DNA of 64,000 nt, taken from positions 186,001-250,000 of the forward strand of contig JAQOTA010000065.1 of NCBI GenBank assembly GCA_029532415.1, written 5' to 3'. Position 1 is the stretch's first letter. Each line of letters begins with the position of its first letter. This document shows positions 47,687 through 59,308 of the stretch, in pieces. This DNA comes from Marasmius tenuissimus (lineage: Eukaryota > Basidiomycota > Agaricomycetes > Agaricales > Marasmiaceae). A model generated the notes under the pieces. The model was not told the DNA's origin, did not search any database, and saw nothing but the letters and a program-made list of their open reading frames with translations. A program made the translations under genes and the position numbers.

Positions 47687-50027
47687 TCATGCACCGATCA
47701 AACCCACCGTCGACGATCTTGGGATGAACTGGCACTGGAATGGAAAGGGATGGCTAGAACGAGACGTTAAAATCCAAGTCAAGACCATTGCGCGAAAAAA
47801 ACCAGACCTGGTCAGTCCCTCGCTGTACTCAATCACCGGCTCAATCTCTTTACCATCGCTATCCACCTCTTTCGCCATTCTGAAGGTATGGAGAAGATGT
47901 GCCATAACAAGCCAGATCGTGTTCACCGCGAGGTGTCGCCCGGGGCATATTCTTCGGCCAAAACCGAATGCGATAGGTTCCGGGTCAGGAGGGAGCTCTT
48001 TTCCGTCCTTCTTGATGAAGCGGTCTGGGTTGAATGTCAGGGTATCGGGGCCGTACAGGTCCTCGTCGTGCAAAATTGCCCTTGCTCCGGTCAGTACGTG
48101 GTGAAATCGATATGACGGGGAGAACCTACCACACGTTCGCGACGATTGTTGCACCTGTCAGACCCGTCAGAAAGCGTTCAAGTAAGGATGATAAAAGGTC
48201 CTCACCTCCAGGAATCAGATACCCGTCGTACACATCATCATTCACTACACAATGAGGAACAGCTACGACGAGGCGTCCGTGAGGACTGTTAAGAACCGCA
48301 TTACTGGCTTCTGGCAGAGAGGGACTCACACATTGGTGTTACTGGGTTCCACCGTAATGTCTCCGAAAGGATAGCATTGAGGAAAGGCAGATTTTCACGG
48401 TCTTCGAAATCGGGGAGACGGGAAGGACCAACCACTTGGTCGAGTTCTTTTTGGGCCCGTGCCTGAACTTCAGGGAAGACTACCATGGCTGCGACGAAAG
48501 AGAGTACAGCAGAAACAGTCTACCCGGAACCAATACCAATCAGTGAACAATGTTTGTTTTGGACAATAGGCCAGGCAGAGCAGCGTACCGTGTCAGCTCC
48601 GGCTAGAATTGGTATTGAAAACATGTATTAGATTTCCAGGAAACGAACTTTCACATGTCACATCTCCGTACCTGTGAGAGAGACAGCGGCGCAATTCTTG
48701 ATCACTTCCTCCATTTCGGAGTGCTGGGGATCGCCGGGCGTGATTTTGAACTTCTCGAGGTTACGGGTTGAGAAGCAAGGCTCTGCAGTTCCATCTTCCT
48801 GACGTCCGGTGTCAAGCCTGGTTCCTTATCGCATGGACTGAAAGAGAGGAAACTTACAATTGCCTTCTTCATCCATCTCCACGGCCGGTCCTTGAGTTCA
48901 TCAGTAAACCAAGCCCACTCGTTCGCTCTTCTTCTGAATCCGGCTCCGGGGAGCCAAGCTTGGAAGATCGTGATTCGTCAGGATGGGGGGTTCGAGACGA
49001 CTAAGATAGCACTCACTTGGGATGCGCTTCAGTATTGGCAGGTAGTCAACCATGAACGAGCCATGATTTCCTGATTCCTTTAGTCCAGCCCAAGCGTCGT
49101 CCGCCAACTTTATGAAAGGGTCGTTATCACTCTGAAGTTTGTATCCATAGACGATATCAAGGATGATGGCCCCCGAATGACTATAACGAGCAATGAGCTC
49201 CAGAAGGCCCGTTACTTCATATGAAAACTAGAATTACTCACTGTCTGATATGATGGAAAAAGTTCTTCGGTGAAGACACCAGTTTGCTCATCAGAGAAGC
49301 TGTCGCGTCTCGCTGAATATCGTAGTATTCTGGAAGCACTCGGGGCTGGAAGAATTGGTGGAAGGTCCTCCGATGCAGTCTTGGATAGAAAGACAAGCAT
49401 GATGACCGGCCGAAACAAATTAAAGGGCGTCGCGCACGTACCTCCACTTATCAGAGTATCGCATGACTTCGGAATTGCACCCGTAGCATGATTTCTTTTG
49501 AGAGATCGGACGAAAATGCAGCACAACAGAACTCACAACCCATGTTCCAGTCCCATCTGTCAAACAACCAAACGGTGTCAGGCGGGCCGCCCAAGATCGC
49601 AGAGGAAGAAACACGTACCTCATGAGGTCAATCGTCATCGGCATATCTGTTGTGGTAAGAAGGTCATCAGTATACTGTGACCCGATCCTAGGGGGTACTA
49701 TTGGAGTCCGTTACCTGGTCTGTCCGAGTAGTTGTGCGACCTCTTTTCGAAAAGCTCCGTGACAGCTTTGAAAGAATTCAGAATGATCGTGCGAGTGCCA
49801 AAGACTTTCAGATGGAAGACATCGCCATAGATTCGTGACCAGTCAGCGTAGGTAAACCAAACAGGCTCGTCCCGCTTCGCGTTGGCTTCACGGAGGTTCC
49901 CCACTATTGGCAGACCCTTGGGTCCCGGAGGTAAGGGGGCAGAGCTTTGATCCTGGTTGGAGAAGAGACGAATGGCAACCAGCACGGCGGCGGAAAGCGC
50001 CAGGAACGACGGGGATATGGAAGGCAT
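47687..50027 (-). CDS. cytochrome P450 monooxygenase
   Basis: Multi-exon minus-strand gene. The N-terminus (50027) has a membrane anchor (FLALSAAVLVAIRLF) and a proline hinge (PLPPGPKGLPIVGN). Internal exons give SDKWRLHRRTFHQFFQP across an intron with a GTACGT donor (about 49439), and ILSETLRWNPVTP, the ExxR motif of helix K. The last exons give FNPDRFI (PERF region) and FGFGRRICPGR, the heme-binding loop with its Cys ligand, ending RSSTVGLIGA after a final intron near 47790. The layout resembles the CYP64/OrdA-like and CYP5144-type P450s expanded in basidiomycetes, but I cannot fix the family. No clear disruption seen; several internal splice sites were not resolved. Substrate unknown. Confidence 0.85.
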
Positions 50028-50582
50028 GGTTCCAGCTGCCTGGGGAATTGGAGGAGGCTTTATCCCAAGAGCCTGCCTATATAGCTCGAGTTACGGGCGT
50101 TGAAGACATATAGTCTGGTTTGATATCCGTTTCACATTGTGGTTGGTGTTTGAAGCTTCGGGCGAGACGCAAGCGATCTTCACAAACTGCGTCTGGCCCT
50201 TGCGGTGGGTGTAACCGTGTAATCCAGGTTTCCGGTATGTAAAGACTACGTTCTTCCGTCGTACGAGGGGTTAGATCGAGGCTTCCTATGGGATCAATAT
50301 GGTCGGGAGATAATACAAAGAATGGAAACGTTCTCCGCAGACAAGAGCGGACGTGGGAGTCAAAAGTCAAGTTGACTTGCATGCAAGCGCCCGGGCCCAG
50401 TATCAATAAGTGTGTGCCTGTATCTTCAGCCCGGTGCCGGCTTCAGCATCCGAAATATCATGGTCAAATGCACTGCTTGCATTGCATCCGATTAGACTCA
50501 TTAGTCTCTCGCTAGAAGCCTGAGAGTAGGGATTTTGCCTGGCTAGAACGGTTGTGTGGACACGAACATGGTAACTAGGCAA
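50028..50582. other. intergenic 5' of the P450
   Basis: No gene recognised. Confidence 0.5.
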
Positions 50583-50675
50583 GCCGGTTTAGCTTAGTGG
50601 TAGAGCGTTGCACTTGTACAAATCACAGATGATAGTGCCATGCAAAGGTCGGTTGTTCAATCCAGCCAACCGGCA
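50583..50675 (+). tRNA. tRNA-Thr (anticodon TGT), intron-containing
   Basis: Acceptor GCCGGTT (50583-50589) pairs with AACCGGC (50668-50674), discriminator A. D-arm GCTTAGTGGTAGAGC. Anticodon stem TTGCA/TGCAA with loop starting CTTGTA, so the anticodon is TGT. About 21 nt of extra sequence after position 37 is the intron. T-arm GGTTGTTCAATCC. Confidence 0.85.
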
Positions 50676-50843
50676 ATGAATTTTATAATTCGGACTTTTT
50701 GCCTCAAGTTCAACACCTCAACAGGAGAAAGCTGTGGCCAAGGTCCGTCGAGGGTATATGCATGATGCATAGAAATACTCAAGTTGTTTCTGCACAATCA
50801 CCCTTCTTGGGTTCATGCATTTATCTGATGGATCCCACTTCAC

Positions 50844-50926
50844 GGGGGTATAGCTCAGCTGGGAGAGCAGCAGACTGAAGTGAAGACGATTTCTGAAGGT
50901 CCCGCGTTCGATCCGCGGTACCCCCA
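50844..50926 (+). tRNA. tRNA-Phe (anticodon GAA), intron-containing
   Basis: Acceptor GGGGGTA (50844-50850) pairs with TACCCCC (50919-50925). D-arm GCTCAGCTGGGAGAGC. Anticodon region GCAGACTGAAG, as in eukaryotic tRNA-Phe, then an intron of about 10 nt, then TTCTGAAGG. T-arm CCGCGTTCGATCCGCGG. Confidence 0.87.
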
Positions 50927-51115
50927 TTGCTCTTCTTTTTTGGTTCCTCCTGGGAAGAAGTGAAGAGTTGACCTTCGTTCGGGACAGTGCATGGGAAGGG
51001 CCTCGATGGAAATTCGTTCTCTCAGGCGTATTTTATATTGGGCGGAGAGGCCACTATATCAGACGGAGAGGCCACCGATGAAAGGAAATTTGATTACAAG
51101 TCTCACAAAGCCTTT

Positions 51116-52443
51116 CTACTTGCTCGGCGTTTCTTGAGGAAGCGCGACGAGCTTAACCCCGCTGACCCGTCCATCCCCAAGTCGCTCGATTGCCTCTTGC
51201 AGCCCTTCCAAGCCATTAGCGAGTTCCTCAATTCTGTTAGGCTACAAGTACGAGTCATTCAATGGCAGGCGGTGGAAAGAAAGACGCAGATTATGGTCTC
51301 ACCACAATAGTACCGTTCTCTAGCCATCGCTCCACTTTACCAAACAGATTTCTTCCAAACGCCAAGTTGAGAGCAACCGTTCCGTCCGCAAACAATACCT
51401 TTTTTCCGGGTGTTTGTTGTTGTACGGAAGGAGGAGTGATGACGACCAGAGTCCCCTCGTCAACTACACAGGCGTAACCAGCGGCTTGAGTTTCGGGTGC
51501 GCTAACGGAGTCGAAGACTATCGTGAGAGGTGTTTGTGTGATTTTCTTCACTTCAGTGGGAAGGTCTTTGAGTTCGATAGTGGTACGATCGATTACATGG
51601 GTTGCCCCGAGAGACTTGAGGTGGGAGGCGTGTTTGGCGGAAGCGTAGGTGATGATGGGGGAGAAGCCGGACCATCGAAGAAGTTGGATTACTGAGATTG
51701 AGATGATTGTAAGTGGAACCAGTCGACTTGGATATACTATGCACCTGTTCAACTTACTGTATTGACCGACGGACGTACTTCCTCCAACGACCAAGAAGGG
51801 TTGGTTCGGGTATTTGATAGACTCGTCGAGAGTGGGGTTGAGTCCCGCGCCTTTGGGGAACCCGGCAAAGAGTCCGTTGGCGGCAGCGGATAGACCGACA
51901 GGAATGGAGGCTGCTTGCGTGTAGGTAACCGACTTTGGAATCTAGAATACCAAGGTCAGCATTTGTGAAGGCGCGGGAATCGCGGTAGAGGCACGGGAGC
52001 TTCATACTCTCGAAACGACATCAGCCATAGCTTTCGCATATTGTTGATACCCAGCATAGTCATCCCTGGGCCCGAAAGTCCCTTGGAAAAGGCTGTCTCC
52101 GGAGATTAGGAAATGTAAGACGTGATGATAGAGGGATCTCGAGCAAACAGACCCACATCCGATCACCAACCACAAAACCAGCAGAGTTGTTGCCACCCTC
52201 TCCAATGGCCATGACCTCACCGGCGACGTCGAAACCGATGATCAGAGGGTACTGGTCGTCTTTGAGGAGAAGCCCAAACTTTTGCATTTTCCAATCGATC
52301 GGGTTGGCCGCCGCTGCGTGCACCTTGACGAGTAACTCGACAGGCGAGCCTGGTTTACTCGCGGTGAGAGCGGGAATATCACGGTCGCGGAGAACGAAGG
52401 CTCCGTTTTTCTTCTCGAGATAGAGCGCTTTCTGGGAGGACAT
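51116..52443 (-). CDS. medium-chain (MDR) zinc-type alcohol dehydrogenase / enoyl reductase-like
   Basis: Minus-strand gene of about five exons starting MSSQKALYLEKKNGAFVLRD at 52443. GroES-like half: VELLVKVHAAAANPIDWKMQ, QYPLIIGFDVAGEV, GDRMW..., then DYAGYQQYAKAMADVV and IPKSVTYTQAASIPVG. Rossmann half: FLVVGGSTSVGQYS, IQLLRWSGFSPIITYAS, LKSLGATHVIDR, TIVFDSVSAPETQ. The last exon gives PNRIEELANGLEGLQEAIER and ends QETPSK (stop 51116-51118). This matches the ToxD-like/quinone-reductase-like MDR proteins of fungi, NADPH-dependent reductases that lack the structural zinc loop. Substrate unknown. It has tRNAs and a P450 as neighbours, but nothing shows a biosynthetic cluster. Confidence 0.82.
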
Positions 52444-53069
52444 CTTTGTCTTTGCGTTTGGTTGTCCGGCGTACAAAGCTGGGGAAATGTAGGTCTGGAG
52501 AGTAGGCTGATTGTCGTGTCCTTTTTATTTGAAAGCCCAGAGTCCTGCTAGATATGTGGAACCACCGAGATGATGCAAAGAGAGGCGATTTCACGTGAGC
52601 TGGTTGGTAAAGGTCGAAGTCGCTATTCTAATGATGGCCTCGAACACGGCTAAATCCTACAAATCAAACGACTCTGGGGCAGGTCGGATGGCTTCCGAGG
52701 TGCTGGAGCATGTCGCGTTACGCGACATACTCCAAGGATCGAGATGCCGAGCCAACGCAGCTTAACGGCTAGATGATCTAGTATAGAGATATGATTGTGA
52801 GCACAGTACTCGGAGTATACGGTGGGGAGTTTGGCCAGGGACTGAGAACTCGTATCAGTCAGCATCCAGGTTGGTCGTTACAAAGGAGCTGTATTAGCTC
52901 TGTACATGCCACACCATCAATTGGAACTGATACATCTGACTTACAAACAATTGTCCATACTGATACCGTTGCTATCCTACCTCAACCACCCTCCCTGAAT
53001 GGCCCCCGGCTCAAACAGGCATTCCCAACCTCCGACAACAACACCCTGGTATCGCCACCAGTGTTTGCT
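52444..53069. other. intergenic
   Basis: No gene recognised between the MDR gene start and the stop of the secreted polyprotein. Confidence 0.5.
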
Positions 53070-55301
53070 CTATTTGCACAAAGCAACTACTTGTTCGCCG
53101 GCCTGTGCCGTCTTTGCGAGTTGTGCCATGGCACCTTGCACACCGGAGGTAATGGCGGGATCCGTGCTAACAAAACCAATAAGGCTCATGAGTTCCATAT
53201 CAGCCGGTCGCTAAACCGTACTCACGATTGTATAGACTGGAGAGCGGACTGAGCGGATTCCAGGCCATCACCGACTTGAGTACGTGCGTCTGCTGGGGCA
53301 GTTTGTCCGGACACAATAGACTGTGCGATGGTTTGGATGCCTCCTTGAGCATCAGATAAGCCTTCTTGGGCTTGTGCTATCGCGGAGGAGGTTGCTTGGT
53401 CGCTGGGGGAAGAGGGGATGTGTTAATATACAACATGGGGGAGCTCTACCGCGCACTACTGACTTTGCACCAGCGGAGGCGAGTTGATTGACTGCCTGCG
53501 TAGTCGCCGAGAGTGCTGAAACTGTCTGCAGACGCGCAACGTTACATTGGATGCTGCCGATTTGACGTTTATCTCTCCCGAAAGCCTTTGCAATGCCAGC
53601 AGGCTGCGACGTGAATAGATGAGATTCTCGTCAATGCTCTGTTGAGTGGAAGGACTTACGGTGGCTGCTCCGCCGGCCCCTCCTCCACCGCACAGAGAAA
53701 CTACTTGTTCACCGGCTTGTGCCGTCTTTGCGAGTTGGGCCATAGCGTTTTGCACACCGGAGGTGACGGCAGGATCCGTGCTAACAAAGCCAGTAAGACC
53801 ATGAGCTCCAAATTAGCCAGTCGCTGAACCGAACTCACGACTGTATCGACTGAAGAGCTGACTGAGCGGATTCCAGGCCATCACCGACTTGAGTACGTGC
53901 GTCTGCTGGAGCATCTTGTCCGCTCGTGAGAGCCTGCGCGATGGTGTTGATGCCTTCTTGCGCATCTGACAGGCCTTCTTGGGCTTGCGCTACCGCGGAG
54001 GAGGTTATTTCATCGCTGGGGGGAAGGGGATAAGTGTTAGTACTCTACAACATGCGGAGGCTCCACTACACACTACTTACTTCGCACTGTCGGAAGTGAG
54101 TTGGTCGACTGCCTTCGTGGTCGCCGTGAGTCCTGAAACTACCTGCAGACGTGCGGCGTTGCATTCGGCGCTACCAGTTTGACGTTTTCCTTTCTCCATA
54201 GCCTTGGCCGGGTCGGAGGCTGCTCCGCCAGCCGGAGGGGCAGAGGCAGCTGGAGGGGCAGGGGGAGGTGGAGGAGCAGAGGCAGTCGGGGGAGGTGGAG
54301 GAGCAGAGTCAGTCGGGGGAGGCGGAGGAGCAGAGTCAGTTGGGGGAGGTGGAGGAGCAGAGTCGGTCGGGGGAGGCGGAGGAGCAGAGCCAGCCGGAGG
54401 AGGTGGAGGAGGAGCAGAGCCAGCCGGAGGTGGAGGAGGAGCAGAGCCAGCCGGAGGAGGTGGAGGAGCTGAGCCAGCCGGGGGAGGCGGAGGGGCAGAG
54501 CCAGCCGGAGGAGGTGGAGGAGCTGAGCCAGCCGGGGGAGGCGGAGGGGCAGAGCCAGCCGGGGGAGGAGGAGGGGCAGAGCCAGCCGGAGGGGCAGCCG
54601 GAGGGGCTACTCCGCCAGCCGCGCCGCCAGGGCCTTGAGGGCCAAGGCTAGCGGCCCCTCCTCCACCGCACAAAGAAACCACTTGTTCGCCGGCTTTTGC
54701 CGTCTTTGCGAGTTGTGCCATGGCATCTTGCACACCGGAGGTGACGGCAGGATCCGTGCTAACAAAACCAGTAAGATTCAGGAGTTCCATATCAACCAGT
54801 CGCTGAACCGTACTCACGATTTTATAGCCTGAAGAGCGGACTGAGCGGATTCCAGGCCATCACCGACTTGAGTACGTGCGTCTGCTGGAGCATCTTGTCC
54901 GCTCGTGAGAGCCTGTGCGATGGTGTTGATGCCTTCTTGCGCATCTGACAGGCCTTCTTGGGCTTGTGCTACAGCGGAGGAGGTTATGTCGTCGCTGTGG
55001 GGAGGGAGGATAAGTGCTAGTGCTCTACAACATGCGAAGGCTCTACTGCGCACTACTTACTTCGCACTGCTGGAAGCGAGTTGGTCGACTGCCTTCGTGG
55101 TCGCCGTGAGTCCTGAAACTACCTGCAGACGTGCGGCGTTGCATTCGGCGCTGCCGGTCTGGCGTCGGTTCAAGGGAGCTAAGGTCCGTGTGATTAAGTT
55201 ATGTTGGAGTTGGAGAGTGTTTGTTTCATGTGCTCACCTGCTCCGGCTTGCAAAGCCAAAAACGCAAAGACGAGACCGAGGTTGAGTGAAATCTTGGCCA
55301 T
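53070..55301 (-). CDS. secreted three-module polyprotein with dibasic (Kex2-type) sites, copy 1
   Basis: Starts MAKISLNLGLVFAFLALQAGAG (signal peptide) at 55301 and ends VVALCK (stop 53070-53072). Many exons, all joined in frame. It contains three repeats of a module of about 125 aa: CNAARLQ..SGLTATTKAVDQL, then SSAVAQAQEGLSDAQ.GI.TIAQAL, DARTQVGDGLESAQSALQ, TDPAVTSGVQDAMAQLAKT, and finally QVVSLCGG. Each module has two cysteines, one at either end. Each repeat begins right after a dibasic pair: NRR|QTGSAEC, GKR|QTGSAEC, DKR|QIGSIQC, suggesting cleavage by Kex2 in the Golgi. Modules 1 and 2 are joined by a long PAGSAPPPPP-repeat linker (about 54210-54620). The fold is probably helical; a weak likeness to HsbA/cell-wall mannoprotein modules is noted but unproven. 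Function unknown. Confidence 0.75.
54205..54640 (-). repeat. Pro/Gly/Ser-Ala coding tandem repeat (linker)
   Basis: Minus-strand repeats of about 30 nt encoding PPPPP-AGSA or TDSA units, within the secreted polyprotein. The plus strand reads GGGGAEP/GGGGAES and is a shadow. Confidence 0.8.
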
Positions 55302-55804
55302 GGTGGGGAACGGAACGACAAGAAGGCGAAGGAACAATGAAGGCGACCAGCGAGTGAGAGATGGAACAAATGACACCAGGTCAAGGAAGAAACGGTAACG
55401 AAAGAGTGGGGTGGTGACTGAGAAGGGCGTCTGCTGAGGTTTTATAGGGAGGTCGATGATTACACATCATGAGACCAGAGCTGAGATGGTTTTTCCATTT
55501 TTCTGTCTCGTTATGGAGTACTGGATGCATGGCGAGGTTCTACGGCTGAAAGTTACTGGCACATAACCATGGTGATCCGGGATCCCCACATCGGCCTCGA
55601 AGTTCCGGCTCACGAACGATAGGACCCGTTGTCTTCAAAGATAGGTGTACCATCAAGGATGCAACCTGTGCTGCATCGAGTTAACAGCTTTGGTATGTAG
55701 AATCTAGACCGATTTCTCGATATCAGTTGCTGAGTGAGAAGCCCACTTCTATGATAGCTTGCGGCCAAGTAACCGTGCAACGGGTAGCACCACACCCGTT
55801 CGTC
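55302..55804. other. promoter of secreted polyprotein copy 1 and intergenic
   Basis: About 55302-55430 is near-identical to 63890-64000, upstream of copy 2, so promoter and leader were duplicated with the gene. Confidence 0.6.
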
Positions 55805-56581
<777 letters not shown>

Positions 56582-56646
56582 GATTGATGAGAGACGCGTC
56601 CAGATGAATTACATAATCTCGACTCTCTATTCCTGCCACATCAATG

Positions 56647-57544
56647 TTATTGCTTCTCACGGTTGCGTTTACTCTCCGAGCCAGCCCTAGGTTGGCAAAT
56701 ACCGCAGGACTGGAGCCGCGCGTGTAGTGGGGGGAAAGTGATGGTGGCTGGGTGAGGTGCTGCTAGGGAGACTATTCGGCATGGGATACGTTCGGATGCG
56801 TTCCTGGGTAGTGACTCAAAGTCAACATCCAAAGGGCGTGAGCTCTTGGCGAGCAAGTCGCTATACAAATCCATCTCAGAGGCAAGGCTAACCTGATGCG
56901 GACGCGCACTGCCAGGCCGGGCTTCGTACTGGAGGACCCAGATTGGCTTAGCTTCAAGCTATCGTCAGTCCCAGAGCCATAATATCCCGCGCACCAAGGT
57001 ACTCACTACTTTTGAGGCTGATCTCCCATTCTCACCGATGAATATCATCGTCGTTGGCAAATCGATCATCTCAATCGCCTGGCGCCGCAAGAATAACCAC
57101 ATATTGAGCACAGTGGGACGCCTTCGAGTAGACGCCATCAAGAACCTCTTCCCGGATTGCGTCTCTGCTCATTTGGCGTTGGTCGAGCCATACTCGCGCA
57201 CCCAAGGCTTCCAAAGCATCTGCAACTAGTCGAGCCATGGTCCGTCCACGCGCTTTCTTTTCATCTCGAGTGTACCATCTATAGAAGATGATACAATCAT
57301 AAGCAATGGTCGGAGTCGCGCCATCTTGATACCGCGAGTCTCAGCATCTTCACCATTTACACGAGCGACGAGACTCACCGTGATATGCTGTCATCAAGGC
57401 CCTTCTTAGTTCTGGAGTGTTCTCAAAGTTGTGGTTCCAGAGCTGTGAACTTAAGAACCTGAGGACGGAAGGAGTAGTATAACGCTTTCTGTTCAATAGT
57501 GGTGTCATGATAACCCTAGCGGCGAGGATCCCGAACACCAACAA
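56647..57544 (-). pseudogene. TIR-like domain protein, probably inactivated
   Basis: Starts MLVFGILAARVIMTP (57544). After an intron (GTGAGT..TATAG) it reads WYTRDEKKARGRTMARLVADALEALGARVWLDQ (motifs: MARLVADALE, ARVWLDQRQM, REEVLDGVYSKAS, YVVILAAPGD, DIHR-WEI). The order of alpha-A, strand B with a BB-loop-like WLDQRQM, helix B, strand C (VVILAAPGD) and a W-E-I near the position of the TIR catalytic Glu resembles a Toll/interleukin-receptor fold. TIR is the best guess; proof needs structure comparison. In-frame TGA at 57071-57073 (GD-stop-DD, where TGG would fit) and another TGA at 57032-57034 before WEI suggest a pseudogene. The tail, EAKPIWVLQYEARPG onward, runs to a TAA at 56647. Confidence 0.42.
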
Positions 57545-57739
57545 TCTAGGCTCTCAAGTCCCTTCAGATCAGACAGCTAGGATACACTGATCACACGAGC
57601 AAATCGGACCAACGGTGCTTATTTCCATCGGTGAGTTTTTCGCCCGGTTGTCCGTCAATGGCAAGTGATATGTAATAGTGAAGCCTAGTGTATCAAGGAC
57701 GACACTCACGTTTAACTTCTCCTGCCTCGTGATACCTAT

Positions 57740-58674
57740 CTATCGACCCAGACTTGCTTCCCATGCTCCGCAACACCCCTCCTATATGCCCTCTCCCTCA
57801 TGAAAACCAGCGACCCTCCGATTTACTCAGCGTTTCGAGAGGGGAAGGAGTATGTGTTCACCTGGGACTCTGTCCAGCAGCAAGAGGTCACGAACGCTAT
57901 GAAAGACCTTGGTGAATACTTGGGCTCTTTCAAACCCGCCTTATCGTACGAAGGCACCGACAAGAGAGTGGTCTGGCGAAAATCGTGTTGGTTTGCCTCC
58001 AAAGGCATCGCCTATCCTCTCCTTGACAGCTAAGAAGAGATAGCCCAATTCGACGGGGACTTGAAAGACGGTCTTTCCGGCCTAGTCGTGTTGTGGTCGC
58101 GCTTCAGAATGCACAGGTCCGGGCGTCGTTAGAGTGCCTGAAGCACATCCTCGACAACAGTCTCATTTCGTGCAGTCACGCTATCGGATTGTCACCAGAG
58201 ATGATTCGGCAGTGCAGCGTACGATATCGAATTATTAAGTACGTCGCGCATGCGGGAAGCCCAGGCGGAATTGGGCTTCACCCTGATGGAAACTTGCTCT
58301 CCGTGCTCATTACCGACGGAGATGGGCTGGGTGTATACGATTTCGATGGGACCCATCGGGAACCTAGCTTCGAGGGTACTATCCTGATGGGCGGTCCACG
58401 CCGTATAGGTGGCCGAAAGGGACGTACTTGCCGACGTTTCACGACGTCAGTATTGGCGAAAAGCAACGGAAGACGTCGATTGTTGCTTTTTTCTGCTTTT
58501 TTCAACTTCCCCGACATGCAGAATATTCCGCGTAGTGCCACACCAGGCGAAGAAAGCACCAGTTTCTTTCACGATATCAAACGGATTAAAGAGGACGATA
58601 AATCTCCGACTGGGGAGTTAGCACCCCTGTGGAATGTAATTGTAGATAGGCACAGACTCGTGTTGCCCTCGTAG
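57740..58674 (+). pseudogene. 2-oxoglutarate/Fe(II) oxygenase-like pseudogene
   Basis: Segments in order: DPPIYSAFREGKEYVFTWDSV, YRIIKYVAHAGSPGGIGLHPDGNLLSVLITDGDGLGVYD (the HxD iron-ligand motif HPD), then in another frame PYRWPKGTYLPTFHDVSIGEKQRKTSIVAFF (distal His and R..S), and back in the first frame NFPDMQNIPRSATPGEEST. This is the core order of isopenicillin-N-synthase-like dioxygenases. Breaks: TAA after YPLLDS (58031-58033), a frame change near 58400, and a perfect 10-bp tandem duplication TGCTTTTTTC (58484-58493, 58494-58503) that shifts the frame. Confidence 0.55.
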
Positions 58675-59195
58675 CCATATTCTTATTACGTTGTAACTGG
58701 TACTTGACGCCATTTTGAGCCATATTCATGTTCTGAGTTCTCACTAATCAATGTTCGGCGGTCAACCAAGCTTTCGCGTCATACTTGAGAAGTTCCGACG
58801 TTTGCCATAGGGGACTCAGATTTCCCAGAGAGGAATAGATTGGTGCAGACATGCACATCAAAATGCCGACGTGTTTTACCCTACAAGAGCGAAGAGTTCA
58901 GAGAGGTGTGCTCAGAGCAGGAGCCTGATCAGTTTTCGACTTGTGATCGGCGCACAGACCATCTGGGGAAAGACCGGCGTGGGCGGCCCGAGTTAGGGAC
59001 AAGCAACTTGCACTAATTCGCGACCACTGCAGGCGAGGACTGGGTTATAGATTTGGTCAACTTCCACTGGACCATACCGAAACCAAACGAATGCTTGTGC
59101 TACTTTGGGCGACAAGATGGGGTCGTAGGGTACGGCTCACACACCGCTGATAACTGTTATATGTAGCGTACAACTGGCCGATTTGGTCTCGTTTT
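58675..59195. other. intergenic upstream of K4
   Basis: No gene recognised. Confidence 0.5.
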
Positions 59196-59219
59196 CTCAG
59201 CCTAAACACCACTGAGCGT
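59196..59219 (+). promoter_or_regulatory. TKL-family promoter box (K4)
   Basis: CTCAGCCTAAACACCACTGA(GCG), a diverged version of the K1 box (three changes in the first 20 bases), 113 bp before the exon-1 ATG. Confidence 0.5.
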
Positions 59220-59308
59220 CAAAACCTCAGATTTGCACACCTTTTCTGAACCCTTCTGCAAATCCTCGCCGGTCGCAGGAAACAGCAACAAGGAGACCCA
59301 CGACCACC

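Noticed and set aside
47687..52443. Secondary-metabolite cluster (P450 plus MDR reductase)
   Set aside because: No core enzyme (PKS, NRPS or terpene synthase) nearby, and two tRNA genes separate the pair.
54179..54651. Plus-strand Gly/Ala/Glu-rich open frames
   Set aside because: They are antisense shadows of the Pro-rich linker of the secreted polyprotein on the minus strand.
57380..57480. Possible tRNA-like folding near the TIR-like gene
   Set aside because: No T-arm consensus (GTTCRANNC) with pairing acceptor stem.
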